Source: Cryptomeria japonica (taxonomy: Eukaryota; Streptophyta; Pinopsida; Cupressales; Cupressaceae). Taken from it: DNA of 64,000 nucleotides. The position numbers and the translations under genes are program-made. How positions within the stretch are numbered: the stretch's first letter is position 1; each line of letters begins with the position of its first letter. Where the stretch lies: positions 214,504,654 to 214,568,653 of the forward strand of contig NC_081411.1 of assembly GCF_030272615.1 (NCBI RefSeq). The letters run 5' to 3'. This document shows, in pieces, positions 47,435 to 58,231 of this stretch. Below the pieces are notes generated by a model. That model did not search any database. It was not told the DNA's origin and was given only the letters and a program-made list of their open reading frames with translations.

Positions 47435-48592
47435 CTAAAACTTGCCTTTAAGCTCACCTTGTTTTGATGTCGAAGGTTTTAATGACTCAAGATCAATGTA
47501 TGCCGAAGAAGGAACAGCTTCGCGATTACTGGGAATGATGGTCTCAGTCTTTGATCTCAGGTTATTGTAGTATATGAATGGATTAGGATCACCGTTAATT
47601 GTTACCTCCACTCCATTGTGAGGAAACTTAATGCATTGGTGATATGTAGATGGGACTGCCCTCATTTCATAAATCCAAGGACATCCTAGCAATATGTTAT
47701 AAGTGAGATCTAGATCTAGGACTTGACAAACCACATCCTTTGTAACTGGCCCAACTCTGAGAGGTAAGGTGAGTGTGCCCTTGGATGAACGCTCTTCATC
47801 ATCATATGCCTTGATGGTGATTTGATTTGTAGAATTCACAGCTTTATGAGAATATCCCAATTGTTTAATTGTGCTCAATGTGCAAATGTTTAGACCAGCT
47901 CCTCCATCTATTAGGACTTGTTTTATTCGATGTTTATGTATGAAGGCTTCAATGTGTAGTGGTGCATTATGTGGCTGACTTACGGAGGCATCATTAGCTT
48001 CTGTGAATGTAAGAGAGTGTGGAATGGAAAGGCATCCCACCATGGCTTGAAATTGGTCCACGTTCAGATCAGTAGGAACGGCAGTGTCTCTCAAGGTTTT
48101 GTCAAGAATAGCTTTATGTGCGGGGGATATGCATAATAGCTCAAGGATGGAGATGAGCGCGGGTGTCTTCCCTAACTTTTCTACAAGGTCATACTCAGGT
48201 TTGGTTGATGAGGAAGTGGTGTTTTTGGTTGGAGCACCTTGCAAAGTGAATTTACCTCGACGGGTTGTAACATGACATTTAGAGGTAGGTTCGAAAGAAG
48301 ATCCAACACCTTTTAGGACAATCTTGGGTCTCCGGGTAGAATTCTTAGGGTTTTTGTCCTTGATGATAATGGTAGAGATGTAATTGTCCACTAAAATGTG
48401 ATTGATAGTTGAATCATAGTTATAGGTTGCTCTGGTATAGTTGGTTTGGTCATTTGTTGCTTTAGCTTTTCCCTTGTCATGCTTTGGGAATGGTTCCTTA
48501 AACATCTCATGTTCTTGATTAGATGAGTGTCCCTCAATCTCAATGTCACCTCTACAATGAGATCTTGTATGATGTTCTTCAGTCGATGACAA
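47435..48592 (-). pseudogene. Aspartic protease region of the Tat element
   Basis: The 385-codon minus frame contains the retropepsin-like domain: 'VLIDGGAGLNICTLSTIKQL' where active enzymes have D[ST]GA, then 'VCQVLDLDLTYNILLGCPWI', the typical second motif ILLGRPW. It would cleave Gag-Pol. Its N-terminal end overlaps the gag frame at 48391-48592 in another phase, indicating a frameshift around 48550. It ends in a TAG (~47435) that is probably a changed CAG, because the polyprotein goes on 10 bases later. Confidence 0.8.
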
Positions 48593-50475
48593 TTTCTTGT
48601 CTTATGACCCTTGCTCTTATGAAATTCACAATACTCATCATCATTCCACCAATTTGGTTTAACCTTTGGTTCATATGGAGGAAAATCTGGAACTGTGATT
48701 ACTTTGTTTGCCACTAGCTTGTTGAAAACTGACTCAAGTGGTTCTCCCAATGGGGTGTACTTCCTTCGTGATTTGGAAGTTGTTTGAGTATTCACTTGAT
48801 TGTTTGTAGAACTTGATCCAGAAAAAATGAATTTGGGTCGCACTGTGTTGGCGTCAACAACACCATCATTGACTGTGTTCTTGTTTTTATGCCAAAATCT
48901 TAGCTTGTCTTTTCCCTTAAAGTCATCTTTGTTTTCCTTGAATATCTTAATGACTCCTTGATCAATTAGGACCTTCTCTATTGCTAAGCCTTTTTCAATG
49001 ATGTCTTTGAAGGTAGACAAACAAGCTTTCCTTAAGTCATAGCCAATGTCTTTGTTAATATTCTGGGTGAACGTTTCTACCATTTGTTTTTGTGGAATTT
49101 CACAAGAGCATCTGCTGGCTAGATTTCTCCATCTTTGTAAAAATGATGCAAAAGATTCTCCATCCCTTTGCTTGGTGTTGCACAAAGTAGTGACTGATAT
49201 GTCTGTCTCTATGTTGTAGGAGAAATGTTGAATAAAAGCCTTTGCTAAGTCACCCCATGACTTAATACCAGGTGGGAGTTGGGAGAACCATTCCATAGCT
49301 TGATCACCTAAGCTTTGTGGGAATAATCTCATCAAATATGTTTCTTCTGCTGCTACCTCAATGCAAGCTATAAAAAATTATCTTATGTGTGCCTTAGGAT
49401 CCCCTTTTCCTCTATACTTATCAAACTTAGGCGTCACAAAGTGTGTAGGAAATGGAGGCATTGGAATGCTTTTGTCAAATGGATAGGGACATATGTCTCT
49501 CATTGTGTATGTTTGCTTTGGCGTATTTATGTCCTCCATTTTCTTTTGTAAGTCCCTGATTTGTTGCTCCAAATTGCTCTTAGGTGGAGATTGACTTCTT
49601 GGACCATACCCCATGCTTGAGGCACCAATTGGAGGAGGAGCATGTTGCATATATGGATGATATTGATCATACACATGTTCATATGGAGGAGGTCTATAAT
49701 GATGCTGCGTATATGGACCACCTGGTATAGATTCATGTTGAGAAATGAAATATCTATTTTGTCCATGTATACCATACTCTACAGGCATGTCATGTTCTAA
49801 TGTGTTGTCCCCAAATTTGACACGAGGTTTCCTTGTGTCCAAATTTTGAGCATGCCTTTGAATATCCAATTGCTTTGGTGGTTGATCCTTAGCATTGATA
49901 TGTGATTGAGCATATTTCTCTGCATAAGACTTCCATAATGGTCTACGAAGGTGAGTATCATATGCTTGACCATGTGTATGTGGGACCTTTGGTTTTCGAA
50001 ACAAAGATGATGGTGATTCAGGCAAAAGATGTGGTCTTCTATTGCCTCCACTATTAGGCCTCCTTTGATCCATGTTGGAGTCAGGTTGTTGCAAAGGTTG
50101 ATTTTCCATTATTTGAGACATGTCAAAATCATGAGGTATCTTGGCTCCACTTTGTGCCATCATTTGTAAGAAGTATTGTCTATCCCTCCTCATTATTTCC
50201 TCAACCAATCGATTGAAACGGGGATCCATAATGGATTCTTCCACATCTACTGAATGTACAGAAAAGTTGTCCATATTGTCATTTTGTGTATCATTGTTGT
50301 TTGTAGTGTTCATGTTCTCAACATTTGGAATGTTTCTATAGGCATACATGTCAGGTAATGTAGTATGATCAGAATTGAAAAAGATATCATTGTCATACTC
50401 ATAGGAACTCATGTTTGCAGACTCTTGAGCCTCTTTAGCTTCTCTCCTAGATTTTTGGAAACAGGTTTCAACCAT
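48391..50475 (-). pseudogene. Gag of the Tat element
   Basis: Starts at ATG 50475. Residues 1-365 form a polar N-terminal region with a coiled coil near its end ('NLEQQIRDLQKKMEDI') and 'MPPFPTHFVTPKFDKYRGKGDP', the start of the retrotransposon gag domain. One TAA at 49378-49380 (from CAA by comparison with the family motif 'HxRQF') interrupts it. The gag domain then continues in phase: 'LMRLFPQSLGDQAMEWFSQL', 'FIQHFSYN', 'ESFASFLQRWRNLASR', followed by a Cys-His motif 'CEFHKSKGHKTRNCHRLK'. It would form the virus-like particle. Confidence 0.85.
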
Positions 50476-50965
50476 GACCTAGGTATTGACCGAGATGTGT
50501 AAGACTAGATGAAAATGGAAAAAGTATGGAAGACCAAGAGTTGGATGGAATGTAAATGAATCTGAGGTGTACTTGCAATGTCCAAAGTGTAAGACCAAGT
50601 ATGTATGTAGTAGAGTAGGTGTGACTTCCAAAGAGAGGATAGTTTCTCTTGATGAGGTAAGTTGACCTTGACTCTAAGTAAGACCAAATGAGACCCAAAG
50701 GTGATAGACCTTAATGAGGGACCACTTAGCAAAATGTTGTTGTATGTAGTGTGTTGACAAAGTATGATGAGGACAAGCAAGTGACCTTTTGACTCAAGTT
50801 TAGACAAATGTAAATATAATGTGAGATGTAAAGCAATGATGGACTTTATGAGACCCAAAGACAGGTTGAATGCTAAATGAAACCCTGGAGAAATGACCTA
50901 GGAAGCTCAAGAATTCTGAAACTGACTGTGTTTGTTTGCTGGACTGTAATAGTTTTTCAGTTCTG

Positions 50966-51245
50966 AACACAGACGCGCCTGTATACTTCACAAATGCGAT
51001 TTCCTGACACAGACGTGGTTCTATTTAACACAGACGCGCTTCTGAGATTTTTGTGGAACTTGCAATGTTGATTCTGGAAACACAGACGCATTTATGCCCT
51101 TCACAGACACAGTTATACGACACAGACACGTTTCTGCAAAATTGTACAAATTGCAATATTGATTCTGGAAACACAGATGTGTTTCTGCCCTTCACAGACG
51201 CGGTTATATGACACAGACACTATTATGTCAGACATAGACGCGTTT
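50966..51245 (-). repeat. Short-motif array B (GACACAGACGCG on the plus strand, ~11 copies)
   Basis: Variants such as 'acacagacgcgcc', 'acacagacgtgg', 'cacagacgcggtta' recur every 15-35 bases; a longer sub-unit 'gcaa(t/a)(g/t)ttgattctggaa' recurs too. They are the reverse complement of the motif in array A, so on the element's own sense strand A and B have opposite orientation. Confidence 0.85.
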
Positions 51246-52454
51246 CTGCAAAATTTGTGCAAATTTTTCTAATCTGTGAAGTCGTTTTGTTGTGACCAAA
51301 TCTGACTGTTTGACTATTTTTCGTGACAAGAGGACACAGTGTTGATGAAGACCCAATGTTTGCAAGTGTCTAGACTCCAAAATGACTCCAAAAAAGTGTG
51401 TTATTTGATGTAAAAATGTTTTGCATACACTTGAAGACACAAAAGACACAATGTTTTGTTGTTTGGTCTTGAATGTTTAAATGTTTAAAATAAGTCAAGC
51501 ACAATTCTTATGGCTGGCCAAGACAATAGTTGTTGATCCCACATGAGGTTTTACCCCCGAGGCTACGCTATTTAGAGTGGATACTTAGATGCTTGACCTC
51601 AGTGGCTCCACCCTCGGCACTCACTTCCTGGGTCAGCTAAGCATCAGTCCCCACGAAAACTCCCCATGGTGAACTTTGTATCTCTACTAAGAACCGTATG
51701 TGTGTGGGCCGCTACCAGAGGTCCGACCTCCTGCCCCAACAACTAGAAGGATTTGGGCTTCTAAAACAAAAAGGTGCTAGTAAGGGCATCCGCTCGTGTG
51801 GCCATACATGTGGCACTTTCAGCTCTGTAAATACAGAAGGCTCCCAGCCGGTAGGGGTTACGCCCTACAACTGATCAAATAAATTTGATCAAACGGGTTT
51901 ATGAGGAGACATAGTGTTGGTATGAACTAATCAGCACACGTTATCCATAGTTTTCACCATGAATACAGTTATTTATAGTGGTTCGAAAGAGGTGGGTTTT
52001 CCTCGCTACCACTTGGGTCGTTCTCTTCTCACTAGTAGTCCTAATGACCACACAGGAAGACAGGCCCTCTAAAGATTAAACAAAAAGAGCCTATTGCTCA
52101 AGACACAAAAGACAATGATTCAATTTTAGTGCACCAATTGAAGTGTTTTCTAGTCTATGAAAACAAGGCACACAATAAAAATCCAAAAACCCTTGCCAAG
52201 GACCTGCAACAAAGATTTATTAGTAGTTTGGATTGTTTCAAATAATCACCCCTTCCTGCAAACACACAAGTTAGGTAAATTTTAAATCCAAAAGACTTTG
52301 TGAAAATAGGGGCCTTCAACCAAATGATTTTGCTTTCAAGACAAGCTACACCAATTTCGTTAGCTAGATCTGAAAATGTTAGCTCCAAATAAACCAGATC
52401 TGAAACCCTAAATGCAAAAACCCAAAACTAAATCATCAACTCAAAATTTGAAAT

Positions 52455-52725
52455 CAGTGCACACAGACGTGATTACCCTCGACACAGACGCTACTTCGTG
52501 ATGCAGACGCGGTTCTGTGAGACACAGACGCGGCTCCAGAATGCAGACGTGACCTCTAGACACAAACATGGCTAAAAACACCGCAGACATGACTTCAGAA
52601 CACAAATGCGATTCCAGAAACCTGCAAAATAAAATATTGTCGATAACACAGACGCGATTCCAGATGTCGCAGATGCGCCATAAAATCAAAAACGTGATCC
52701 AAAAGTACGCAGACGCGAGAATATC
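52455..52725 (-). repeat. Short-motif array C (CACAGACGCG on the plus strand, ~12 copies)
   Basis: Recurring 'acacagacgtgatt', 'tgcagacgcggtt', 'acacagacgcggct', 'cgcagacgcgag' close to the primer-binding site. Same orientation as array B, reverse of array A. Confidence 0.85.
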
Positions 52726-52810
52726 AAAATGTTGTCGAAAACGTCAGATTTGCAACTTCAAAAACACAAAATCTGCAACAAGGATGTTAAATGCAAAAAG
52801 GGACAAGGGT

Positions 52811-52826
52811 CCCACCAGGCATGCCA
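52811..52826 (-). other. Candidate primer-binding site of the Tat element
   Basis: The minus strand reads TGGCATGCCTGGTGGG three bases inside the 5' LTR. It starts with the obligatory TGG (complement of tRNA CCA) but I cannot name the tRNA with certainty; it is not the initiator-Met type used by the copia elements here. Confidence 0.6.
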
Positions 52827-52829
52827 AAA

Positions 52830-53560
52830 TGTATATGGTGAAAATGGATAACAATAATAGCAATATTGAAAGGCTAAATAGATTCAACCACAAAACCCTA
52901 GCCTAACAACAACAAGGATCCACCATAACATATGAAGATTACCTAAGACAATGCAAATCAATTGAAATCACAAAGATTATACCATCACATGTCCAATAGG
53001 ATTTGGATCTCCATTGATCTTGCTTGATATATTTGCTCTCAGATCTTATTTGCACAAGAGCTCAACAAAGAACGGAATGTGGTTAGTCAAGTGCATAAAA
53101 ATGATTAGGGTTTGATAATGAAGGAAGCATCTCCTTATATAGAAGACACTATAAGAAATGGAGGGATAAGATTGAGAGGTGTAAAAGGAGGTCGGCTATG
53201 ATTAGAGGGTAGGTAAAAGAAATAATAAAATAATGAAAGGGGTAGGTAGTGTATGAATTAAGAGATGAATGACATGTGTCATGGGTAGAAAAGGCTAATG
53301 AATTAATTAAATAAATGAAGATTTATTTAATTAATAGAGGAAGTGAGATCAATTAAATAAATAAGATATTTATTTAATTTAGGAAAAGGATAATTTAAAT
53401 AAATAAATGTATTTATTTAAATGAGAAATAAGGCTAGAAGAGGATAAATGAATTAATTAAATAAATAAGGATTTATTTAATTAATAGATGAATTAGGCTA
53501 AAGTAATTAAATAAATAAAGATATTAATTTAATTAGACATGACAATTTTAGGTGTCTACA
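52830..53560 (-). repeat. 5' LTR of the Tat element
   Basis: Matches 37329-38093 nearly base for base apart from two short deletions. The minus-strand TATATAAGG at 53133-53141 is the likely promoter, giving transcripts that run leftwards into gag. Confidence 0.95.
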
Positions 53561-54439
53561 AAAATGTCTACATGATAAACTATCGCCTACACTATCAAAT
53601 AATAGGAACACTAAAAAACACCCAAAGGTTAGCTCCACGGTCCTCAAACGTTTTTGCTATCTATACACACAAATAGGGAAAATGTTGGGGTTGTATAGGG
53701 GTTTGACTTAGTCAAACCCTTAAGTCAAGCCCTTGCTTTAGTGTTTCTGTCTCCATGAAAAAAAATAGATAGATGGGATAAAATAATAAAATAAGTGTAA
53801 TAGAAACAAATCGCATTTAATGAAGGAAACCCCATATTATAAGAGATACAATGATAAAATAGATTAAATGCAACTAGATAATAGACACGCTTTGAGTTTT
53901 GATAAACATGATAATATTGCAATGCAATAGATATGAGTGATAACAGAGAAGAAGAACACTCCACAACAAAGATCACTCTCTTGAGATAATAACGTGACCG
54001 TGTTTTGAGAGACGAGCGAGTTGTCCCAAGATTGAGTGTGTATTTTGATAGTGCTTCTCTATGATAGTGAGAGAAAGAGACCCAATAGTGAGATCTCTTT
54101 CAAAATAAGGGAGAAAGAATAGTTTTGTTGCTCAACATGAGTGGGAGTGACCTTTCAAACATGCCTAGGCCAACAAACATGCATAAAAAAAAGTTTGTTG
54201 TATAATATGTTAATTTAAATTTGGAATATACTTGGGATGTTTGTGTACCATGTAGATGTCTACAAACCACACTATTATCTCACCAAATTAATCCAAAATA
54301 TGGCTCAAGGGTGGCTAGCACTAATTCATATTTAAGATTCATGATATCAGAATGATAAAATCTTGATCATGAATTTTGGTCATAAATGCACCAGGCTCAA
54401 TTTTGTTTGAGTAAATTAGATTTATTCTATTTACTCTAA
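53561..54439. other. Intergenic DNA right of the Tat element
   Basis: No domain. 53690-54200 has LTR-like phrases but no firm ends. Confidence 0.4.
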
Positions 54440-54905
54440 TTAAGTTGAGTTAGGATAGCTTTATTTGTCATATGAAAAAATCATTTAATAATATTCATGT
54501 TAGTTATCTTAGATGACATTCTAAATAGAGATGAGTTAGTTTAATGCATTTAATTTTGTTATAGGGTAGTTGTATCTTCTCCTACCTACTTTCTCATCTC
54601 ATTGAGTTACATTGAACTACTTGTGCTCTTAATTCTCTAGCCTCTTTCCCTATATAAGAAAGCTCATTTGTACATTATATCGTATCAATTTATAACAATC
54701 TTTTCATATATACAATCTTTGCCTATATAAGCAAGCTCATTGAAGTTTAATCTCAATCTTTGCTCTTTGAGTTCCATTGTTCTTCATTTCTCAAGTTGCA
54801 ACATTGTCGTGTGTGGTTAGATAGTTTCTTGGTTGATCCATTGAAGCGTGGGGAGCTTTATTGGCTCATAATTTCTCCAGCAAATACAAAGGTGTCATAA
54901 ATATA
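54440..54905 (+). repeat. LTR-like remnant related to the 18203 LTR family
   Basis: 'atcttctcctacctact', 'tctcatctcattgagttac' and 'ccctatataagaaagctc' parallel 'tttctcctacctaccctt', 'catctcattgagccac' and 'gcctttataagcagac' of the LTR at 18203-18679. It is diverged and lacks clear ends. Confidence 0.45.
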
Positions 54906-55142
54906 TTAGGTGCAATTTGCGATACTACATAAATATATTTCCTATGTATACCCACATTAACTATCTAATTCAATGTTACACAAACTTTTATACATGACCT
55001 GAAATAAATACTAAACACATCACTTGAGATGCACATCAAAGTTTTGTATTTTATATAAATAAATTAAAAAATGTGCAACAAGTATTTGTAACAAAATATA
55101 TCATATGAAATACTTTGAAAATAAGTTTTTATAAAGCATTTT

Positions 55143-55293
55143 TATGATGGATCCATCCTTATGCATTGTTAAACCATCAACTCCAACAACTACTATTAGA
55201 GTTATAAGGTTTGAAACCATTTAAAAGAAGAAATCTCCAAATGCATGAGTTACTTAAAAGAGCCAATATAAATATAAAATAAGAATAAAAAAT
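55143..55293 (+). repeat. Upstream block of kinase copy 3, left part
   Basis: Homologous to 29216-29370 before copy 2. Its continuation is displaced to 56862-57120 by the retroposon at 55294-56851. Confidence 0.7.
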
Positions 55294-56851
55294 CTTTTGC
55301 GGGAGCAGAAGCAGTGGCAGGTGCCCAGCTAAGGTTTCAATAGGGGGAACAAAGGAAACTGATGAAGGGGATGATGATGGCGAGAGGGAAACCCCATTTG
55401 GGGGGTTCATAATCCTCCTCCCTCTTGCTTTGTTTCTCTCCTATTTTGGGTCTTCTACTTTGGGTGTGATGGATTCACTTCTTTACTCATTGTCTTGGGT
55501 GCGATAACTTTTTTGTCCTAGGAAATATGACTCACATATGCTGGAGAAACTATGCTGCTAGGCTAGGATACTGAATGGAGTGGATAGGGAGCAAGATCAG
55601 CTAGGGTTTATAGAGTTGGAGGTGCAGAGGTTGGGGAAGACGATGATGTTACGGATGATGGTGTCATCCCCCACTTCTCACTATCTCCTTCTGCAGTTGT
55701 TTGGGACCGAGGTGGTTGCAGATTTTTTGACTTTATGGTTGTCGGTTAGAGTTTGAAGTTGTAGGGGACCTCTGTTATGGAAGCCATCTTGCCTTTGTTT
55801 TGTTTTCTCTATGGGTTCCTTTTTCTATTTTTGAAAATGCCTCACTTTCCATCCTATGCAAGAGGTTCCTTGTTGTTTTGCAGGATGTCTTTTTTCATCT
55901 ATTCTCAACTCGTCCTATTCAGGGGTACTATTCCTCTATTATGCGGAAGTATTGGCTGAGCTTGATGGGATGGATCCTGGTAGGGGTTTTGTTAGCCCTT
56001 TTTCTTGAGGCTGGTGTGCCTTTATATCTTTCCTTGTTGCTTGATCTCTCTCCTATCTCTCCTATAGAAGTGGAGAGCTTAGTGGAGTCTGTCTGTAGGG
56101 TTTCCTGATTGGATGAGGCCTCTTCTTTTTTGTAAGGTTGTGGGTGCCTTTTCAAAACCTGGTTGTCCAACAAAGCTTCACTATTCCTTCTTTTAGTCAT
56201 TGGATTTTTTCTTGTAACCAACAGATTGGGTCTCTCTATGGATGATCTCTCTCCTTTCATCCCCTATGGAGGTGGATCACTATCCTATAGAGGTGGATGG
56301 GAGTTTTGTTGTTAAAGGTGCGATTAGATTCTATGGGATTGTTGGCTAGTTATTGGTGGTTTTGGGATCCATTTTAAAACCCAGATTGCAAGTTAGGGGA
56401 GCCTCTCAAAAACCCCTTGCTTTTGTCTAGCTAGATGGTAACAGCTTTGAAGGGCCCAACTTAGATTGTGATTGTTTTTGGTTAAGGGCCAGGTTAGCCT
56501 TTTGTTGCCTATTTTTTCTATATTTGGGTAGGGGAACCCGAAAAACCCCTGATGTATGGATTAGGGAGTCTATAGACTTCATCTAAAGGTTTAGTTTGTG
56601 TTGCCAATAGGTTTTGTAATGATTTTCTTTTACTTTAGCTGGCTTATTTCTACTTGTGGCTATGCTAGCTTTTGGTTGGCACTAACCAGATTTGTTGTAG
56701 TGAATTATTGTTTTACTTTACCTATCTTTTTTGGCAGAAGTCTCATTGTAGGTTCCAGGTCCTGGTAAAATCTGCAGGTTTTAGGTCCCTTCAAAACCTA
56801 TTGTATGGGGTTTCGAGTCCCCCTCAAAACCTGTTTTCCCTTAATAAAAAA
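55294..56851 (+). mobile_element. Poly(A)-type retroposon (LINE-like), copy B, with target duplication
   Basis: Flanked by a 10-bp direct repeat AATAAAAAAT (55284-55293 and 56852-56861) and ending in an A-rich tail after CCCTTAATAAAAAA. It splits a block that is continuous upstream of kinase copy 2. The 3' end 'gtatggggtttcgagtcccc' matches copy A (26441-28089). The interior has repeated '(t/c)ctat(a/g)gaggtggat' phrases and short plus-strand frames (55777-56108) without a known domain. Insertion by target-primed reverse transcription is inferred from tail and duplication. Confidence 0.7.
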
Positions 56852-56861
56852 AATAAAAAAT

Positions 56862-57338
56862 ATTACAAAACAATATAATAGAAAGAATTAGAAAAGTAGT
56901 AATCTCATATTTAAAAGATCATATTTTAATAACATACTTATAATAGAATAATAATTAATATAATCCCTTTGACAACATTTTTCAAAAACATTAGACTATT
57001 TTATTGAAATATACACCCATAATGCTGGATGACACTCCACTCATTTGTGGTTTGTTTGAGAAAAATTTAAAAGAATGAATTTTTCAATAGTCTCCTTACC
57101 GACCAACAATGGTCGTGTTATGTTCATGTGGGCCTTCCTCTCAACAAAAATTTCTAGGAAAGCACATCATGGCCCCACGTTCCTAATTGAGCAATAAATA
57201 AAGTAGATTGGTATTGAGTCCCTTAAGGAGAAGCTCAAATGGGATTATATATAGTGTAAGATAATAATTCTAATACAAACCTTTAGTAGTTCAATTCAAT
57301 TTCATCACTTAGAAGTTTTAAACTTATACAACTAGGGA
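56862..57338 (+). repeat. Upstream block of kinase copy 3, right part, and leader
   Basis: Aligns with 29370-30086 of copy 2, including 'gctggatgacactcca', 'ccaacaatgg', 'catgtgggccttcctctc' against 'cgtgtgggcctcgctctc' and 'ttctaggaaagc'. Copy 3 has deletions relative to copy 2. No intact frame. Confidence 0.65.
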
Positions 57339-58231
57339 AAAGATAATTATGAGGAGATAAATCGGTACGAATGCCTACCACGTAACTCTCTTGGGCTAGG
57401 TAAATTTCTTAGAAAAAAATTTCAAACTATATTTGGATGGAGGCAAAAAAATTCTTTTTCTCAAGAACTCCAAATGCCTTATCTAGGAGTACAAATGTTG
57501 TGAACAAAGATCCAATAATCTCCAATAAAAAATGAGATCCAACAATCTCTAATTTAGTTCAAACAAGGTGAATTAGATAGAGAAACAAAAGGATTTCAAG
57601 TAAAAATAGGCTATGGTGGCTTTGGGATTGTTTACCATGTAAGTTCCTTGGGAAATCACTGTTAATTATAGTTTTAAAGACATGATAACCTAATTATGTG
57701 TAAACATGTTTTATAAAGAGAAATTTGTTTTGTAAAAAACAATTAGCAACTAAGGTCTCATACAGTGAAAGATGTTGAGCTCTAATACCATATTTTGTTC
57801 TAATTTCTAATGGGAATTTTGTCTAATGGAAGACACGTGGCAGTGAAGGTTTTGAGAAAATAAAGTCTTCAAGGAAAAGTAGAGTGGATGAATGAGTTGA
57901 ACATTCTAAGCAGGCTTAACCATAGAAACATTTTGACACTTGTGGGATATTTCTCTAAAGAATTTATGATAGTCTATGATTGTATGGCATGAAGCCTATC
58001 AAGTGCCATTTTTGGTAAGTACCCAATGCAAATTTTTCACTTATTTGTTTTTATGTGATTGAAGGTTTTATCTTGAAAATATAAATATGTTTAACCACCA
58101 TATGCAAAAGAAACAAAGATGATCATTGACTAGCCAACAATATTCAACATATTATTGGACATAATAAGAAGAGCCATGTTTGTCACAAAGGTGCAGGTGT
58201 GCGCATAATGCACAAAGACACCAAGTTAGCC

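Larger units (their letters stand above)
50476..52829 (-). other. Long 5' leader of the Tat element
   Basis: A 2.35-kb untranslated region between the primer-binding site and Gag. It holds motif arrays B and C and a GC-richer middle (51540-51870, for example 'cccgaggctacgc' and 'tcccagccggtagggg'). No conserved frame. A long leader is usual for large Tat elements. Confidence 0.7.
37329..53560 (-). mobile_element. Ty3/gypsy Tat-lineage retrotransposon, 16.2 kb, with antisense PMD frame
   Basis: LTRs at 37329-38093 and 52830-53560 bound a minus-strand gag-pol, so the 5' LTR is on the right. Flanking 5-mers GAAAT and AAAAT are a near-perfect target duplication. Gag (50475-48391), protease, RT, RNase H, a second archaeal-type RNase H and integrase (to 42963) follow in that order. 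A polypurine tract (minus AGAGGGGCAAAA) adjoins the left LTR at 38094. The second RNase H is the diagnostic Tat-lineage trait. The 4.9 kb between integrase and 3' LTR contains a plus-strand PMD frame, a stem-loop array and short-motif arrays. LTRs are alike except for short indels (765 versus 731 bp), so insertion is younger than its many neighbours, yet the genes contain stops and shifts. Confidence 0.9.
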
